DNA of 64,000 bases from Novosphingobium resinovorum (GTDB lineage: Bacteria > Pseudomonadota > Alphaproteobacteria > Sphingomonadales > Sphingomonadaceae): NCBI RefSeq assembly GCF_001742225.1, contig NZ_CP017075.1, positions 2,294,001-2,358,000 of the forward strand, written 5' to 3'. Both the position numbers and the translations under genes were made by a program. Below, in pieces: positions 9,457 to 18,595 of this stretch. How positions within the stretch are numbered: the first letter of the stretch is position 1; each line of letters opens with the position of its first letter. Below the pieces are notes generated by a model, which saw nothing but the letters and a program-made list of their open reading frames with translations, made no database searches and was not told the DNA's origin.

Positions 9457-9684
9457 GTGAACAAGACCAGCATGACCATCCTCGCCGCCCTTGCGCTGGG
9501 CGCTTTCGCACCGTCCGTGGCCGGTGCGCAGACGGCGCAGCATGATACGCACACCGCCGCCAGGCCGGTGGTGAAGAAGACCACCACCGTGCGCAAGACT
9601 GGCGTTACCAAGAAGCAGCCCGCGAAGAAGGTGACCTGCCGCTATCAGGTGCAGCGCGGCAAGAAGGTCAGGGTCTGCAAGTAA
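9457..9684 (+). CDS. small secreted basic protein
   Basis: 75 residues starting at GTG 9457. It has a clear signal peptide (TILAALALGAFAPSVAGA) with a probable cut at AGA/Q, then a lysine- and threonine-rich tail (VVKKTTTVRKTGVTKKQ) ending in a short segment with two cysteines (CRYQVQRGKKVRVCK). I do not recognise a family. It resembles short periplasmic basic proteins annotated as hypothetical in sphingomonads. Confidence 0.65.
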   Translation: MNKTSMTILAALALGAFAPSVAGAQTAQHDTHTAARPVVKKTTTVRKTGVTKKQPAKKVTCRYQVQRGKKVRVCK

Positions 9685-9690
9685 TCAGGC

Positions 9691-9752
9691 TGCGAAAGCG
9701 GGCCGCCACCGAGTACCTCCTGCGTTCGGCAGGGGAGGCGTCCGCTTTCGCA
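9691..9752. repeat. inverted repeat downstream of the small secreted protein
   Basis: TGCGAAAGCGG (9691-9701) is repeated as its exact reverse complement at 9742-9752, with a 40-base GC-rich loop. It begins seven bases after the stop codon of the small secreted protein, so it may act as a transcription end or processing hairpin, although no T-run follows. Confidence 0.5.
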
Positions 9753-9759
9753 TCCTGTA

Positions 9760-9825
9760 CCGTCCCGGGCTTGACCCAGGATCGGGCGCACACGCGTCTA
9801 CGGTCCCGGATCAAGTCCGGGACGG
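9760..9825. repeat. palindromic intergenic repeat
   Basis: CCGTCCCGGGCTTGACCCAG begins a 24-bp arm at 9760-9783; the arm at 9802-9825 is its reverse complement with four mismatches. Sequences of this kind (TCCCGG-N-TTGA-CCGGG) are scattered as palindromic repeats in alphaproteobacterial genomes. It lies between two convergent genes. Confidence 0.6.
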
Positions 9826-9847
9826 CAACAGCGGCGATAAATAGAGA

Positions 9848-10366
9848 TCAGCCCTGCGAGGGAAGCTGCGCGAAAGCGGCCTGGAAGGTGTCGCTGGGCA
9901 GGCCGGGCTTCTGATCGGCGGCAGCGGCGCCAGGCGCGTAGATGAAGCCGAAGGTCGGGCTGGTGCGCAGGCCCAGCGACTGAGTCGGGGCGTACCACAC
10001 GCGAACACTGCTCCAGTCGCCGTTGGCCGAGACGTCTTCGGCCATGGCCGACTTCTCGATCATGCCAGGGCGCGACCAGTTGGCGTGGTTGAGCACCACA
10101 TGGCGCTCATCGACGATCTTGCTGACGACGGCCACGTGGCCCACCGGCATCGCGCCGGTCGCCTTGAACACCAGGACCGAGCCGGTCATCGGGGTCTTGC
10201 CGCGCGCATACGTGCCTTCGGCCTGACCCCACCACGTTGCAGCGTTGCCGTGCAGATCGATGGCCGAATGTTCCCGCGCATAAGGTGCGCACTGGAGCGG
10301 ACGGGCCATGGCCGGCTGGGTGAACAGAGCGACAGCGGCCAGAGCGAGTGCGGGAACGAATTTCAT
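9848..10366 (-). CDS. secreted CHAP-domain protein
   Basis: 172 residues with a signal peptide (FVPALALAAVALFTQPAMA). The CHAP cysteine-peptidase core follows: CAPYAREHSAI holds the nucleophile Cys near residue 26, GSVLVFKATG the central strand, and PVGHVAVVSKI the histidine. CHAP domains cut peptidoglycan peptides or glutathionyl-amide bonds, so a periplasmic cell-wall amidase or endopeptidase role is likely. It is monocistronic. Confidence 0.82.
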   Translation of the reverse strand: MKFVPALALAAVALFTQPAMARPLQCAPYAREHSAIDLHGNAATWWGQAEGTYARGKTPMTGSVLVFKATGAMPVGHVAVVSKIVDERHVVLNHANWSRPGMIEKSAMAEDVSANGDWSSVRVWYAPTQSLGLRTSPTFGFIYAPGAAAADQKPGLPSDTFQAAFAQLPSQG

Positions 10367-10552
10367 GGACAGGAGTTATAACGCGCAACTCTTGCTGCGA
10401 TAGCGAAGGGGGCAGGCGGTCACCGTCCCTCTCGCACGGTTCGTCGCACTGTCCACAAGCGACGAAATGCGATGAAGTGTTTGGTCGCAAGATTCTGGAA
10501 CAGCTAGGCAAATTTTGCCGGGTGGCGCCGAATCGGCCTTATCCATCAGCGA

Positions 10553-10599
10553 AACGAAGAAGGCCGGGGCAGCGTAGTGCTGCCCCGGCCTTCTTCGTT
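10553..10599 (-). terminator. Rho-independent terminator of wecC
   Basis: A perfect 21-bp inverted repeat: AACGAAGAAGGCCGGGGCAG begins the arm at 10553-10573, mirrored at 10579-10599 with a five-base loop. It starts 26 bases after the wecC stop. On the minus strand the 3' arm ends in a T-rich stretch. Confidence 0.8.
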
Positions 10600-10624
10600 C
10601 GCGGGTGACGCAGGTTGGGCCGCC

Positions 10625-11941
10625 TCAGTTCGCCAGAGCCAGCTTCGCCGCTTCCTCGCGCACGACGCGGGGCTGGTCGGCCCAGATGCCGCGCGTATCG
10701 TAGACCAGCTTGGTCGCGCGTTCGGCCAGCGGCACGACGCGGAAGACGTCGTGGTCCACCAGCACGATCAGGATCTCGCAAGTCTCCAGCGCTTCGTCGA
10801 TGTCGATCTGGGTGACGCCGGTGTCGGTGAACTCGATCGGCAGTTCGGCGGCATAGGGCTCGACGATCGAGACGCGCTCCCCGAACTTGCGCGCGATGCG
10901 GCTGGCGACGAAGCGGGCCGGACTCTCGCGGAAGTCGTCGATGTTGGCCTTGAAGGCGAGGCCGAGGCAGGCGATGCGTGCGTCCGGATGAGCTTCGATC
11001 AGGGCTTCGGCCTTGGCGATGACGTGGTGCATCTTGCCGTCGTTGACGCCGCGGGCGGTGCGGATCAGCGGGGTTTCCTCGGGCGCGCCGTGGACGATGA
11101 ACCAGGGGTCCACCGCGATGCAGTGGCCGCCGACGCCCGGGCCCGGCGAGAGGATGTTGACGCGCGGGTGGCGGTTGGCGAGGCGGATCACCTCCCACAC
11201 GTCCAGCCCCATGCGGTCCGAGACGATCGACAGTTCGTTGGCGAAGGCGATGTTGACGTCGCGGTAGGCGTTCTCGACCAGCTTGGTCATCTCGGCCGAG
11301 CGCGCGTCGGTGGTGACGCATTCGCCGCGCACGAAGCGCTTGTAGAACGCCAGCGCCTTGCGCGCGCAGCGCGGGGTGATGCCGCCGATCGACCGGTCGT
11401 TGTTGGTCAGTTCCTCAAGGATGCGGCCGGGCAGGACGCGCTCGGGGCAATAGGCGATCGAGATGTCCGGGGTCTCGCGGGTGAGGCCCGGAATCTTCAG
11501 GTCCGGCCGCATCTGCGCGATCATGTCGCGCATCTTCTCGGTGGTGCCGACCGGCGAGGTCGATTCCAGGATCACCACGTCGCCCGCCTTGAGCACCGGC
11601 GCGATCGTGCGGCCCGCCGCAAGGACATACGAGATGTCAGGAGCGTGGTCGCCCTTCTCGTCCTTCTCGAAGGGCGTGGGCACCGCGATCACGAAGACGT
11701 CGGCGGGCGCCACCTCCAGCGAGGCCGACAGCAGCCCGCGCGAAACCACACCCTGCACGAGACCGTCGAGATCGACTTCCTCGATATGGATCTCGCCGCG
11801 ATTGATGGTGTCGACCACCTTCTGCGACACGTCGAGGCCCAGCACCTTGCTGCCCGAACGGGCGATCACGGCGGCGGTGGGAAGTCCGATGTAGCCGAGG
11901 CCGACGACGCAGACCGAGGGTGAAGAGCTTGTCCTGCTCAT
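10625..11941 (-). CDS. wecC: UDP-N-acetyl-D-mannosamine dehydrogenase
   Basis: 438 residues. The Rossmann motif VVGLGYIGLPTA is at the N terminus, the hydride-transfer region carries GPGVGGHCIAVDPWF with the catalytic Cys, and the C-terminal UDP-binding domain follows (LGLAFKANIDDFRESPA). It oxidises UDP-ManNAc to UDP-ManNAcA with NAD+, feeding surface polysaccharide or enterobacterial-common-antigen-like synthesis. wecB lies upstream on the same strand. The 255-bp gap between them holds a nested inverted repeat, and the first six codons of wecC are part of one repeat arm, which could affect translation. Confidence 0.92.
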   Translation of the reverse strand: MSRTSSSPSVCVVGLGYIGLPTAAVIARSGSKVLGLDVSQKVVDTINRGEIHIEEVDLDGLVQGVVSRGLLSASLEVAPADVFVIAVPTPFEKDEKGDHAPDISYVLAAGRTIAPVLKAGDVVILESTSPVGTTEKMRDMIAQMRPDLKIPGLTRETPDISIAYCPERVLPGRILEELTNNDRSIGGITPRCARKALAFYKRFVRGECVTTDARSAEMTKLVENAYRDVNIAFANELSIVSDRMGLDVWEVIRLANRHPRVNILSPGPGVGGHCIAVDPWFIVHGAPEETPLIRTARGVNDGKMHHVIAKAEALIEAHPDARIACLGLAFKANIDDFRESPARFVASRIARKFGERVSIVEPYAAELPIEFTDTGVTQIDIDEALETCEILIVLVDHDVFRVVPLAERATKLVYDTRGIWADQPRVVREEAAKLALAN

Positions 11942-12192
11942 TACGATGCTCCGTGATTTTGCTGGGAAGCCTGCTGGCTAGGAATGGCGCGCAGCCCGGG
12001 CTGGTTGCCCCGTGCAAGCGTCATGACGACGCCAGCAGGCTTCCCAGCAAAACCCCGAAGGGGCGGGCCGCTTTTGGCCCATCGCTGCGTTGCTCGTCGG
12101 GCACAATGTGCCGGCATTGCGCCCTCCTCGCGCCTTGCGCTGGGCCAAAATCGACTCCGTCCCGGAGCATCGTAATGAGCAGGACAAGCTCT
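11924..12192. repeat. nested inverted-repeat element between wecB and wecC
   Basis: Three nested inverted repeats. Outer arms of 30 bp, perfect, are at 11924-11953 and 12163-12192 and contain ATGAGCAGGACAAGCTCT, the wecC start. Inner arms of 22 bp, perfect, are at 11957-11978 and 12031-12052 (TTTTGCTGGGAAGCCTGCTG). A third pair, TTTTGGCCCA and TGGGCCAAAA, is at 12072-12081 and 12141-12150, enclosing the near-palindrome GGCACAATGTGCC. No open reading frame in it looks coding. Confidence 0.8.
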
Positions 12193-12196
12193 CTTG

Positions 12197-13318
12197 TCAG
12201 ATTTCATTCGCAAGCAGCTCCAGGATGCGGCGCGAGGTCTGCCCGTCTCCGAATGGATTGTGGGCGCGCGCCATGGCCTCGTAGGCGGTCTTATCGTCGA
12301 GCAGGGTTGATAATTCGGTAACGATCCGGCGCGCATCGGTGCCGACGAGTTTCGCGGTGCCCGCCTCGACGCCTTCGGGCCGCTCGGTGGTCTCGCGCAT
12401 CACCAGTACCGGCTTGCCGAGGGCCGGGGCTTCCTCCTGCACGCCGCCCGAATCGGTGAGCATGATCTCGCTGATCGCCAGCAGCCGGGCGAAGTGCGGG
12501 TAGTCGAGCGGCTCGATCAGCGCGACGTTGTCGAGGCCGGAAAGACGCTTGTTCATCACCTTGCGCACGTTGGGGTTCAGGTGGACGGGGAAGATCACCG
12601 CCGTGTCGGGGCGCGATGCGATTTCGCGGATGGCCTGCGCGATCTGCTCCATGCCCTCCCCGAAGTTCTCGCGGCGGTGGCTGGTGACACCGATGATGCG
12701 CTTTCCTGCGAAGCGGGTTTCGAGGTCGGCGAGGCCTGACGCGAGAGCGGGATTACGCTCAATCTCGGCGGTGACCCAATGCAGCGCGTCGATCACGGTA
12801 TTGCCGGTGACGTGGACGCGGTCGGCCGCCACATTCTCGCGCAGCAGGGCAGCCTCGCTGGTGGTGGTGGGCGCGAAGTGCAGGCTCGCCATGGCGCCGA
12901 TGATCTTGCGATTCACCTCCTCGGGCCACGGATGGTAGATGTTGTAGCTGCGCAGCCCTGCCTCGACGTGATCGACCGGCAGCTTGCGGTAATAGGCCGC
13001 GAGAGCGCCCGACATGGCGGTGGCGGTGTCGCCCTGCACGATCACGCGGGTTGGCTTCACCTCGTCCATCACCTTGCCCAGCCCGGTGAGCAGGTTCGCC
13101 GTCAGCGCGTCGAGCGTCTGGTCGGGCTGCATCACGTCGAGGTCGTGATCAGGCACGATCCCGGCGATCTCCAGCACCTGATCGAGCATCTGGCGGTGTT
13201 GCGCGGAGACGCAGACCACGCACTCGAACCGGGGATCGTCCTTGAGCGCATGGACGACGGGGAACAGCTTGATGGCTTCCGGGCGCGTGCCGAAAACGAC
13301 GAGGATGCGTGCGGTCAT
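12197..13318 (-). CDS. wecB: UDP-N-acetylglucosamine 2-epimerase (non-hydrolysing)
   Basis: 373 residues of the GT-B-fold epimerase family: FGTRPEAIKLFPVVHAL at the N terminus, HVEAGLRSYN and PEEVNRK in the first domain, SHRRENFG in the centre, and LTDSGGVQEEAPALGKPVLV in the second domain. It interconverts UDP-GlcNAc and UDP-ManNAc. With wecC downstream on the same strand it supplies UDP-ManNAcA for surface polysaccharide. Confidence 0.93.
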   Translation of the reverse strand: MTARILVVFGTRPEAIKLFPVVHALKDDPRFECVVCVSAQHRQMLDQVLEIAGIVPDHDLDVMQPDQTLDALTANLLTGLGKVMDEVKPTRVIVQGDTATAMSGALAAYYRKLPVDHVEAGLRSYNIYHPWPEEVNRKIIGAMASLHFAPTTTSEAALLRENVAADRVHVTGNTVIDALHWVTAEIERNPALASGLADLETRFAGKRIIGVTSHRRENFGEGMEQIAQAIREIASRPDTAVIFPVHLNPNVRKVMNKRLSGLDNVALIEPLDYPHFARLLAISEIMLTDSGGVQEEAPALGKPVLVMRETTERPEGVEAGTAKLVGTDARRIVTELSTLLDDKTAYEAMARAHNPFGDGQTSRRILELLANEI

Positions 13319-13363
13319 GCGGCGGGCTTAGCAGCCGTGTGTTAAATGGAGACTAAAGCCGTT

Positions 13364-14056
13364 TCATTTCGCCAGAGTATAGCGTCCGTCGATACTCGTG
13401 CCCGCCGTGCAATAATCATCCGTGTGCGGCTGGTGCCCGGCTTCGGCATAGGACAGCTGGAAGGCGTCCTTGCCGCTGGGGGTGAAGACCAGCATCGGCA
13501 GTCCTTCTTCGAGTGAGGCGACGGTCCAGGTCTGCTTGTCGTCGTCGCGGCTCATGACGCCGTCCAGCGTGCAGGACCGGCGGCCCTTGAAGGCAAGCGA
13601 GATGACCAGCATCGCCTTGCCGTCGATCAGCGGGACGATCCGCACGGGGCCGGAATAGCCCGCTTCTCCCCGCGCGAATTGCCCCGACGGGAACGGCAGG
13701 AAAGGGATACGCGCGTGCTTGCCCTCGGCAAAGTTCAGACGGCTTTCGCGGCGCTTCAGGGCGCGGTTGATGCAGTGCTGGTCTTGGCAATGTTCGGCGC
13801 GGCCGCGTGCTTGGCCGATGGCGGCCGAATAGACCTGCGCATGCTCGGGCTTGTCGAGTGTTGTCTTCAGCCAGGCGAGTTGCGCGTCCTCCCGCTTGGC
13901 CAGTTCGGCTGCCTTGGTTTTGGCCTGCGGGCTCGGGTCGATCTTCGCGGCGGCCGGCGGCTCGGCGCTCGCATCCGATTCGGGATTGCACGCGGTCAAA
14001 GCGAGCAATGGAGCAGCCAGCGAAACCAGCGTCAGGGCAAAGCGGCGGGGAAGCAT
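13364..14056 (-). CDS. hypothetical lipoprotein
   Basis: 230 residues. A lipoprotein signal peptide ends in the lipobox LTAC (Cys near residue 23). An Ala/Lys-rich linker follows, then a region with [20 protein letters not shown] and a C-terminal beta-rich part. Cysteine pairs (CQDQHC, later Cys residues) suggest disulfides in the periplasm. Its N-terminal part recalls the LprI-type lysozyme-inhibitor-like region but is not a firm match. Divergent from dcd. Confidence 0.65.
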   Translation of the reverse strand: MLPRRFALTLVSLAAPLLALTACNPESDASAEPPAAAKIDPSPQAKTKAAELAKREDAQLAWLKTTLDKPEHAQVYSAAIGQARGRAEHCQDQHCINRALKRRESRLNFAEGKHARIPFLPFPSGQFARGEAGYSGPVRIVPLIDGKAMLVISLAFKGRRSCTLDGVMSRDDDKQTWTVASLEEGLPMLVFTPSGKDAFQLSYAEAGHQPHTDDYCTAGTSIDGRYTLAK

Positions 14057-14148
14057 CGTCACGGGGCTCAGCCTATCCCCGCCTTTCCACGTGGACAACC
14101 CCGCACGAGGCTCTTGCCCGCCCGCACCGCTTGGGTAACACCCGCGCC

Positions 14149-14703
<555 letters not shown>

Positions 14704-14730
14704 GAGGGAACAAACCCCGCGCACGCCCGC

Positions 14731-14759
14731 TTCTCCCGGCATAAAACAGGCCGGGAGAA
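14731..14759 (+). terminator. hairpin after dcd
   Basis: TTCTCCCGGC (14731-14740) and GCCGGGAGAA (14750-14759) form a perfect 10-bp stem with a nine-base loop, 27 bases after the dcd stop. It lacks a T-run on the plus strand, so a terminator is likely but not certain; the DoxX gene starts five bases later. Confidence 0.55.
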
Positions 14760-14764
14760 AAGCC

Positions 14765-15346
14765 GTGTCGAAGATTGCCGCGATAATCGGGCGGATTCTG
14801 ATCGCCCTCATCTTCATATTTTCCGGGGCGGGCAAGCTCGCCGACATATCCGCGACCGAGACGATGATCGTCGCCGCCGGTCTGCCCTCGGGCCTTGCCA
14901 TTCCCACCGGGCTGTTCGAACTGCTGGCGGGGCTGTGCCTTGCCGCCGGGTTCATGGTGCGGCTGGTGGCGGTGCTGCTGGCCGGATTCACCGCGCTGAC
15001 GATCCTGTTCTTCCACGCGCAGTTCGGCGACCCGATGCAGCGGGTCATGGCGCTCAAGAACCTTGCGATCATCGGCGGCCTCGCGCTGGCCTTCGCGCAT
15101 AGCCAGATGTGGAGCCACTACTACGCCATCGCCCGCGAGCGCCGGGGCGAGATCGCCGCGCGCGACGCGGATGCGCGCGTGCGCGACGCCGAATTGCGTG
15201 CCGCCCGTGCCGAAGCCCGCGCCGATGTGCTGGCGCAGGGACAGACGGCGCATGAACCGCGCACCGTTGTCACCGACGTCAACCACGACGGCGTGCCCGA
15301 AGTGCGCCGTACAGGCTGGCGCAACCGCCGCTGGTTCGACTGGTAA
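14765..15346 (+). CDS. DoxX family membrane protein with charged C-terminal extension
   Basis: 193 residues from GTG 14765. Four membrane helices make up the DoxX fold (GRILIALIFIFSGAGKLADI, then ETMIVAAGLPSG, and HAQFGDPMQRVMALKNLAII). The C-terminal 65 residues are an Arg/Ala/Glu-rich coiled-coil-like tail ending in DVNHDGVPEVRR, which is not part of usual DoxX proteins. Known members are quinone- or thiosulfate-linked or have unknown functions; the role here is open. Confidence 0.75.
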   Translation: MSKIAAIIGRILIALIFIFSGAGKLADISATETMIVAAGLPSGLAIPTGLFELLAGLCLAAGFMVRLVAVLLAGFTALTILFFHAQFGDPMQRVMALKNLAIIGGLALAFAHSQMWSHYYAIARERRGEIAARDADARVRDAELRAARAEARADVLAQGQTAHEPRTVVTDVNHDGVPEVRRTGWRNRRWFDW

Positions 15347-15372
15347 AGTCGATGGGCCTTGCCGCTGCGGAC

Positions 15373-17166
15373 TTACCGCAGCGGCCAGAAGTGAATGATC
15401 AGCGGCGTGCCCAGCACCAGCACCAGCAGCGAGAGCGGTGCCCCAAGCCGCGCATAGTCGCCGAAACGATAGCCCCCCGGCCCCATGACCAGCGTATTGC
15501 ACTGGTGCCCGATCGGCGTCAGGAAATCGCATCCCGCGCCGATCGCGGTCGCCATCAGAAACGCATCGGGCCGATAGCCGAGATCGCCGGCGAACACGGC
15601 CGAGATCGGCGCCATGACCAGCACCGTCGCGGCATTGTTGAGGAACGGCGTCACCGCCATCGACGCCGCCAGCACCAGCGCCACCGCGCCCCATGGCGGC
15701 ATGTCGCGCGCGAGTGCCGCCAGCCCCGTCGCCATGACATCGGAAGCCCCGGTCGATTGAAGCGTCCCGCTCACCGGGATCAGCGCCCCCAGCATGATGA
15801 GGATCGGCCATTCCACGGCCTCGTAGGCGTCGTCGACAGACAGGGCTCCGGTGATGACCACGAGGCCCGCTCCGGCGAAAAAGGCTGCGGCCACCGGCAC
15901 CAGCCCGGTCGCCGTTGCCAGCATCGCGGCGGCAAGAATTCCAACCGCCAGCCAGCCCTTGCGCGTCGCTCCCAGCGCGATCTGACGCTGCGCCAGCGGC
16001 AGTACGCCAAGCTGCCGCAGCCTTCCCGGCATGGCGGAAAGCGCTCCTTGCAGCACGATCACGTCGCCGGGCTGCATCAGGATGCTGGCCGGCTTGGCGC
16101 GCAGGCTCTCCCCCTCTCGCGAGATGGCGACGAGGCGCAGCCCCATGCGCTCGCGCAGCATCAACCGGCTTGCCGAACTTCCCGCCAGCGCGGAGCGCGC
16201 GGTGACGACACCCTCGATCACGCCCACGTCGTCGCGGGCGCGCGCCGTATGCTCGCTCTCGGCCCCGTCGTCGTCCGCGTCACGGCCGCTGGGATCCAGG
16301 CCACCCGCCGCGACCGCGCGCTCCAGCGCATCGGGCTCGCCTGCAAGGATCAGCACGTCGTCCTCCACCAGCACGAGGTCCGGCCGAACCTCACCGGAGA
16401 GGCCATGACGCAGCACCGCCGTCACATCGACCTCGCCGTCATGCTCTCTCAGGAAAGCCGCAACAGTGTTCCCCACCACCGGGGCATCCTCGCGGACCCG
16501 GGCCTCGATCGTGTAGTCGGCGATGTCGAGCGCCTCGCCCATCGTCGCCACCGCGCGCCGGTCGGCCGGGAGCAGGCGGTAGCACAGGCGCAGGAAGACC
16601 AGCCCGATGGCCAGCAGGCCGAGCCCGGTCGGCAGGTAGTCGAACATCGCGAACGGCTCGCCTGTCATCTGCTCGCGTACCCGGCTGACGATGATGTTGG
16701 GCGAGGTCCCGACGAGCGTTGTCAGCCCGCCCAGCAGGGCGGCGAACGACATCGGCATGAGAAAACGCGAGGGGTTGGTTCCGCTTTTGCGGCCGAGTTG
16801 CCCGGCGGCAGGCATCAGCATCGCCAGCGCGCCGATATTCTTGATGAGCCCCGAGGCGAGGCCCACTGACGCCGTGAGCACCAGCAGTTGCGATCCCGTG
16901 CGCCCCAGCCACCGGCCCGCCCATGCCACGGCTTTCTCGATCAGCCCCGACCGCTGCACCGCAGCCGAAAGCACGAGCGCCGAACCGACGATGATGACGA
17001 TATCGTCGGCAAAACCGGCGAACGCCTTCTCGGGGCTGACGAGCCCCAGAGCCAAGCCGGCCAACAGGGCGATGACTGCAGTAACGTCGTAGCGGAAGCG
17101 GCCCCAGATGAAGAGGGCCATCATACTGCAAAGCAGGGCGATAGACAGATATTGCTGAAAGGTCAT
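15373..17166 (-). CDS. SLC13/DASS family permease with RCK_C domains
   Basis: About 597 residues. The N-terminal transport half is followed by two TrkA-C (RCK_C) ligand-binding domains at roughly residues 200-390, then a second transport half. SNT-like motifs are GTSPNIIVS in the first repeat and LNNAATVLVMAPI and GHQCNTLVMGPGGY in the second. It is a sodium-coupled anion (sulfate, dicarboxylate or similar) importer of the inner membrane. ATG 17166 fits the first helix better than upstream starts. The tRNA-Val gene lies 127 bp away in the opposite direction. Confidence 0.85.
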   Translation of the reverse strand: MTFQQYLSIALLCSMMALFIWGRFRYDVTAVIALLAGLALGLVSPEKAFAGFADDIVIIVGSALVLSAAVQRSGLIEKAVAWAGRWLGRTGSQLLVLTASVGLASGLIKNIGALAMLMPAAGQLGRKSGTNPSRFLMPMSFAALLGGLTTLVGTSPNIIVSRVREQMTGEPFAMFDYLPTGLGLLAIGLVFLRLCYRLLPADRRAVATMGEALDIADYTIEARVREDAPVVGNTVAAFLREHDGEVDVTAVLRHGLSGEVRPDLVLVEDDVLILAGEPDALERAVAAGGLDPSGRDADDDGAESEHTARARDDVGVIEGVVTARSALAGSSASRLMLRERMGLRLVAISREGESLRAKPASILMQPGDVIVLQGALSAMPGRLRQLGVLPLAQRQIALGATRKGWLAVGILAAAMLATATGLVPVAAAFFAGAGLVVITGALSVDDAYEAVEWPILIMLGALIPVSGTLQSTGASDVMATGLAALARDMPPWGAVALVLAASMAVTPFLNNAATVLVMAPISAVFAGDLGYRPDAFLMATAIGAGCDFLTPIGHQCNTLVMGPGGYRFGDYARLGAPLSLLVLVLGTPLIIHFWPLR

Positions 17167-17293
17167 CGGGCCTCGGAAGCAGGCGGGAGTGCGTGGAAGA
17201 AATGCGCGGGAAGCGCCTCGGTGCCAGCCAGGCCACGTTGCACCATTGACGCCGAGCCCGCGAAGCGCCAATAGCGCCTCCAGCGCAAGGCGC

Positions 17294-17369
17294 GGGCGGT
17301 TAGCTCAGTTGGTAGAGCATCTCGTTTACACCGAGAGGGTCGGGGGTTCGAGCCCCTCACCGCCCACCA
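17294..17369 (+). tRNA. tRNA-Val (anticodon TAC)
   Basis: A full cloverleaf. The acceptor GGGCGGT pairs with ACCGCCC, the D arm is GCTCAGTTGGTAGAGC, the anticodon stem TCTCG/CGAGA encloses TTTACAC with TAC at 17327-17329, and the T arm GGGGG-TTCGAGC-CCCTC has one G-T pair. CCA is encoded. Its 3' half, from the anticodon stem, is the prophage attachment site, and the integration restores it. Confidence 0.97.
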
Positions 17370-17371
17370 TT
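17320..17371. repeat. attL: left copy of a 52-bp prophage direct repeat
   Basis: Bases 17320-17371 are identical to 63821-63872. The repeat runs from the anticodon stem to two bases past CCA of tRNA-Val. Flanking bases differ on both sides (A before it here, C at the right copy). It marks the left prophage boundary. Confidence 0.95.
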
Positions 17372-18595
17372 CGAACCCACGACCTCCTTGGGTTTTTCAC
17401 TGCTCCTGCGCTCCACCACCTTGTTGTTATCTCCGGTGATGGACACGATGTGGACACGCCTCCACTTGGTGGCCTCGCGCTCTACCTGATCCCACAGTTT
17501 GCCCAGCGCACGAATCGCCGCCTTCATCTTGTTCGGGTCGACGTGGGCGTAGCGCGTGGTCGTCGTCTCCAACGTGTCGCCCTCGTCCTTGTGACCGAGC
17601 AAGGCGCTGATCTGCTCGCCGGGCACCCCGCTGCTGCGCAGGTGAGTCGCGACGGTGTGGCGAATCGTCTTGGGGATCACGCTGACTGGGTGGCCCAGTT
17701 TCGCCCGCATGGTGCGCCACCAGATCTTTCGCGACTTCACCGGCTTCCCGCCCGGCCATGCGGCCATCAGCTTCTGCAGGGGCTCGATCACGGGCACGAC
17801 CGGGTTGCGCTTGTTCGTCTCCGGCCAGCCGACGGGGTGCATATCCGCGACCGCGCCGTGCCACTGGGCGGCTGGATTGAAGGCGAGGCCCGCGTCGGGG
17901 CGCACGCCGGTGCCGATCAACAGCCATAGCCAGGCCTGCACGTCGGGCTCGTGATCCGCATAGGCGACGATCGCGCCCAGCTCCGCCGGGGTGAGCGTCA
18001 GCTTGCGCGGCTTGGAGCGCAGCGTCTTGTCGACCGACGGGATGCGCGGCGCGGCGGCGATTCGCTTCTCGTCCTCGGCGTGGCGCAGAGCGGCGCGCAG
18101 GTCGTCGATGTTCCTCTGCACCGCCTCGCCCGACACGCCCGTGCTGATGTGTCGGAACTGGCGGCCGCCCCATGGCACGTCCCACTCGTGCGGCCCCATG
18201 CGCCAGCGGCGGAACCGAGCCACGGTGCTCTTGGAGATGTCGGCCACCTTCACGCCCGTGCCCAGTTCGTCCTGACGAAAGAACCCGATCCACGCGCGGA
18301 ACGACGACTTCACCGTATCCAGCCGATGGACGTCGGGGCCGTGCTCCTTGAGGTAGAGGAACAGGTGGGGCAGCAGCTCCGCGTCCTCGACGTCCTGCTT
18401 TGTCTTCGAGCGCAGGTTCGCGTCGAAGGTGCGCAGCGCCTCCTTGGCCTTCGCTACATCCCGGCACTTAGTGCTTCGATAGACAAGTCGCCCCTGCTCA
18501 CGACCGGCGATTTGCCAGACGTCCGGGGCCTTGCCGTCCCGGCGCTTGTCGAGCCAGTAGTCGCCGACGATGAAGGGGGAGGTGTCACGGGACAT
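17357..18595 (-). CDS. int: tyrosine-type site-specific integrase
   Basis: 412 residues. It has an N-terminal arm-binding and core-binding part and a C-terminal catalytic domain: GTGVRPDAGL holds the first Arg (about 236), KTIRHTVATHLRSSG the second Arg (312), LLGHKDEGD the His (335), and TTTRYAHVDP the nucleophile Tyr (349). The usual His of the HxxR box is Lys here. It catalyses insertion and excision at tRNA-Val. The gene reads into attL: its stop TGA (17357-17359) lies in the tRNA T arm, so the last four codons come from the host-derived repeat. It overlaps the short gene upstream. Confidence 0.93.
   Translation of the reverse strand: MSRDTSPFIVGDYWLDKRRDGKAPDVWQIAGREQGRLVYRSTKCRDVAKAKEALRTFDANLRSKTKQDVEDAELLPHLFLYLKEHGPDVHRLDTVKSSFRAWIGFFRQDELGTGVKVADISKSTVARFRRWRMGPHEWDVPWGGRQFRHISTGVSGEAVQRNIDDLRAALRHAEDEKRIAAAPRIPSVDKTLRSKPRKLTLTPAELGAIVAYADHEPDVQAWLWLLIGTGVRPDAGLAFNPAAQWHGAVADMHPVGWPETNKRNPVVPVIEPLQKLMAAWPGGKPVKSRKIWWRTMRAKLGHPVSVIPKTIRHTVATHLRSSGVPGEQISALLGHKDEGDTLETTTTRYAHVDPNKMKAAIRALGKLWDQVEREATKWRRVHIVSITGDNNKVVERRSSEKPKEVVGSNGGR
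17440..17457. promoter_or_regulatory. candidate integrase arm-binding repeats, left
   Basis: TGGACAC at 17440-17446 and again at 17451-17457, separated by GATG. The same TGGACAC-N4-TGGACAC unit occurs at 63723-63740 near attR in the same orientation. In the excised circle they would flank the core at about 70 and 80 bp, as P and P' arm sites do. Confidence 0.55.
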
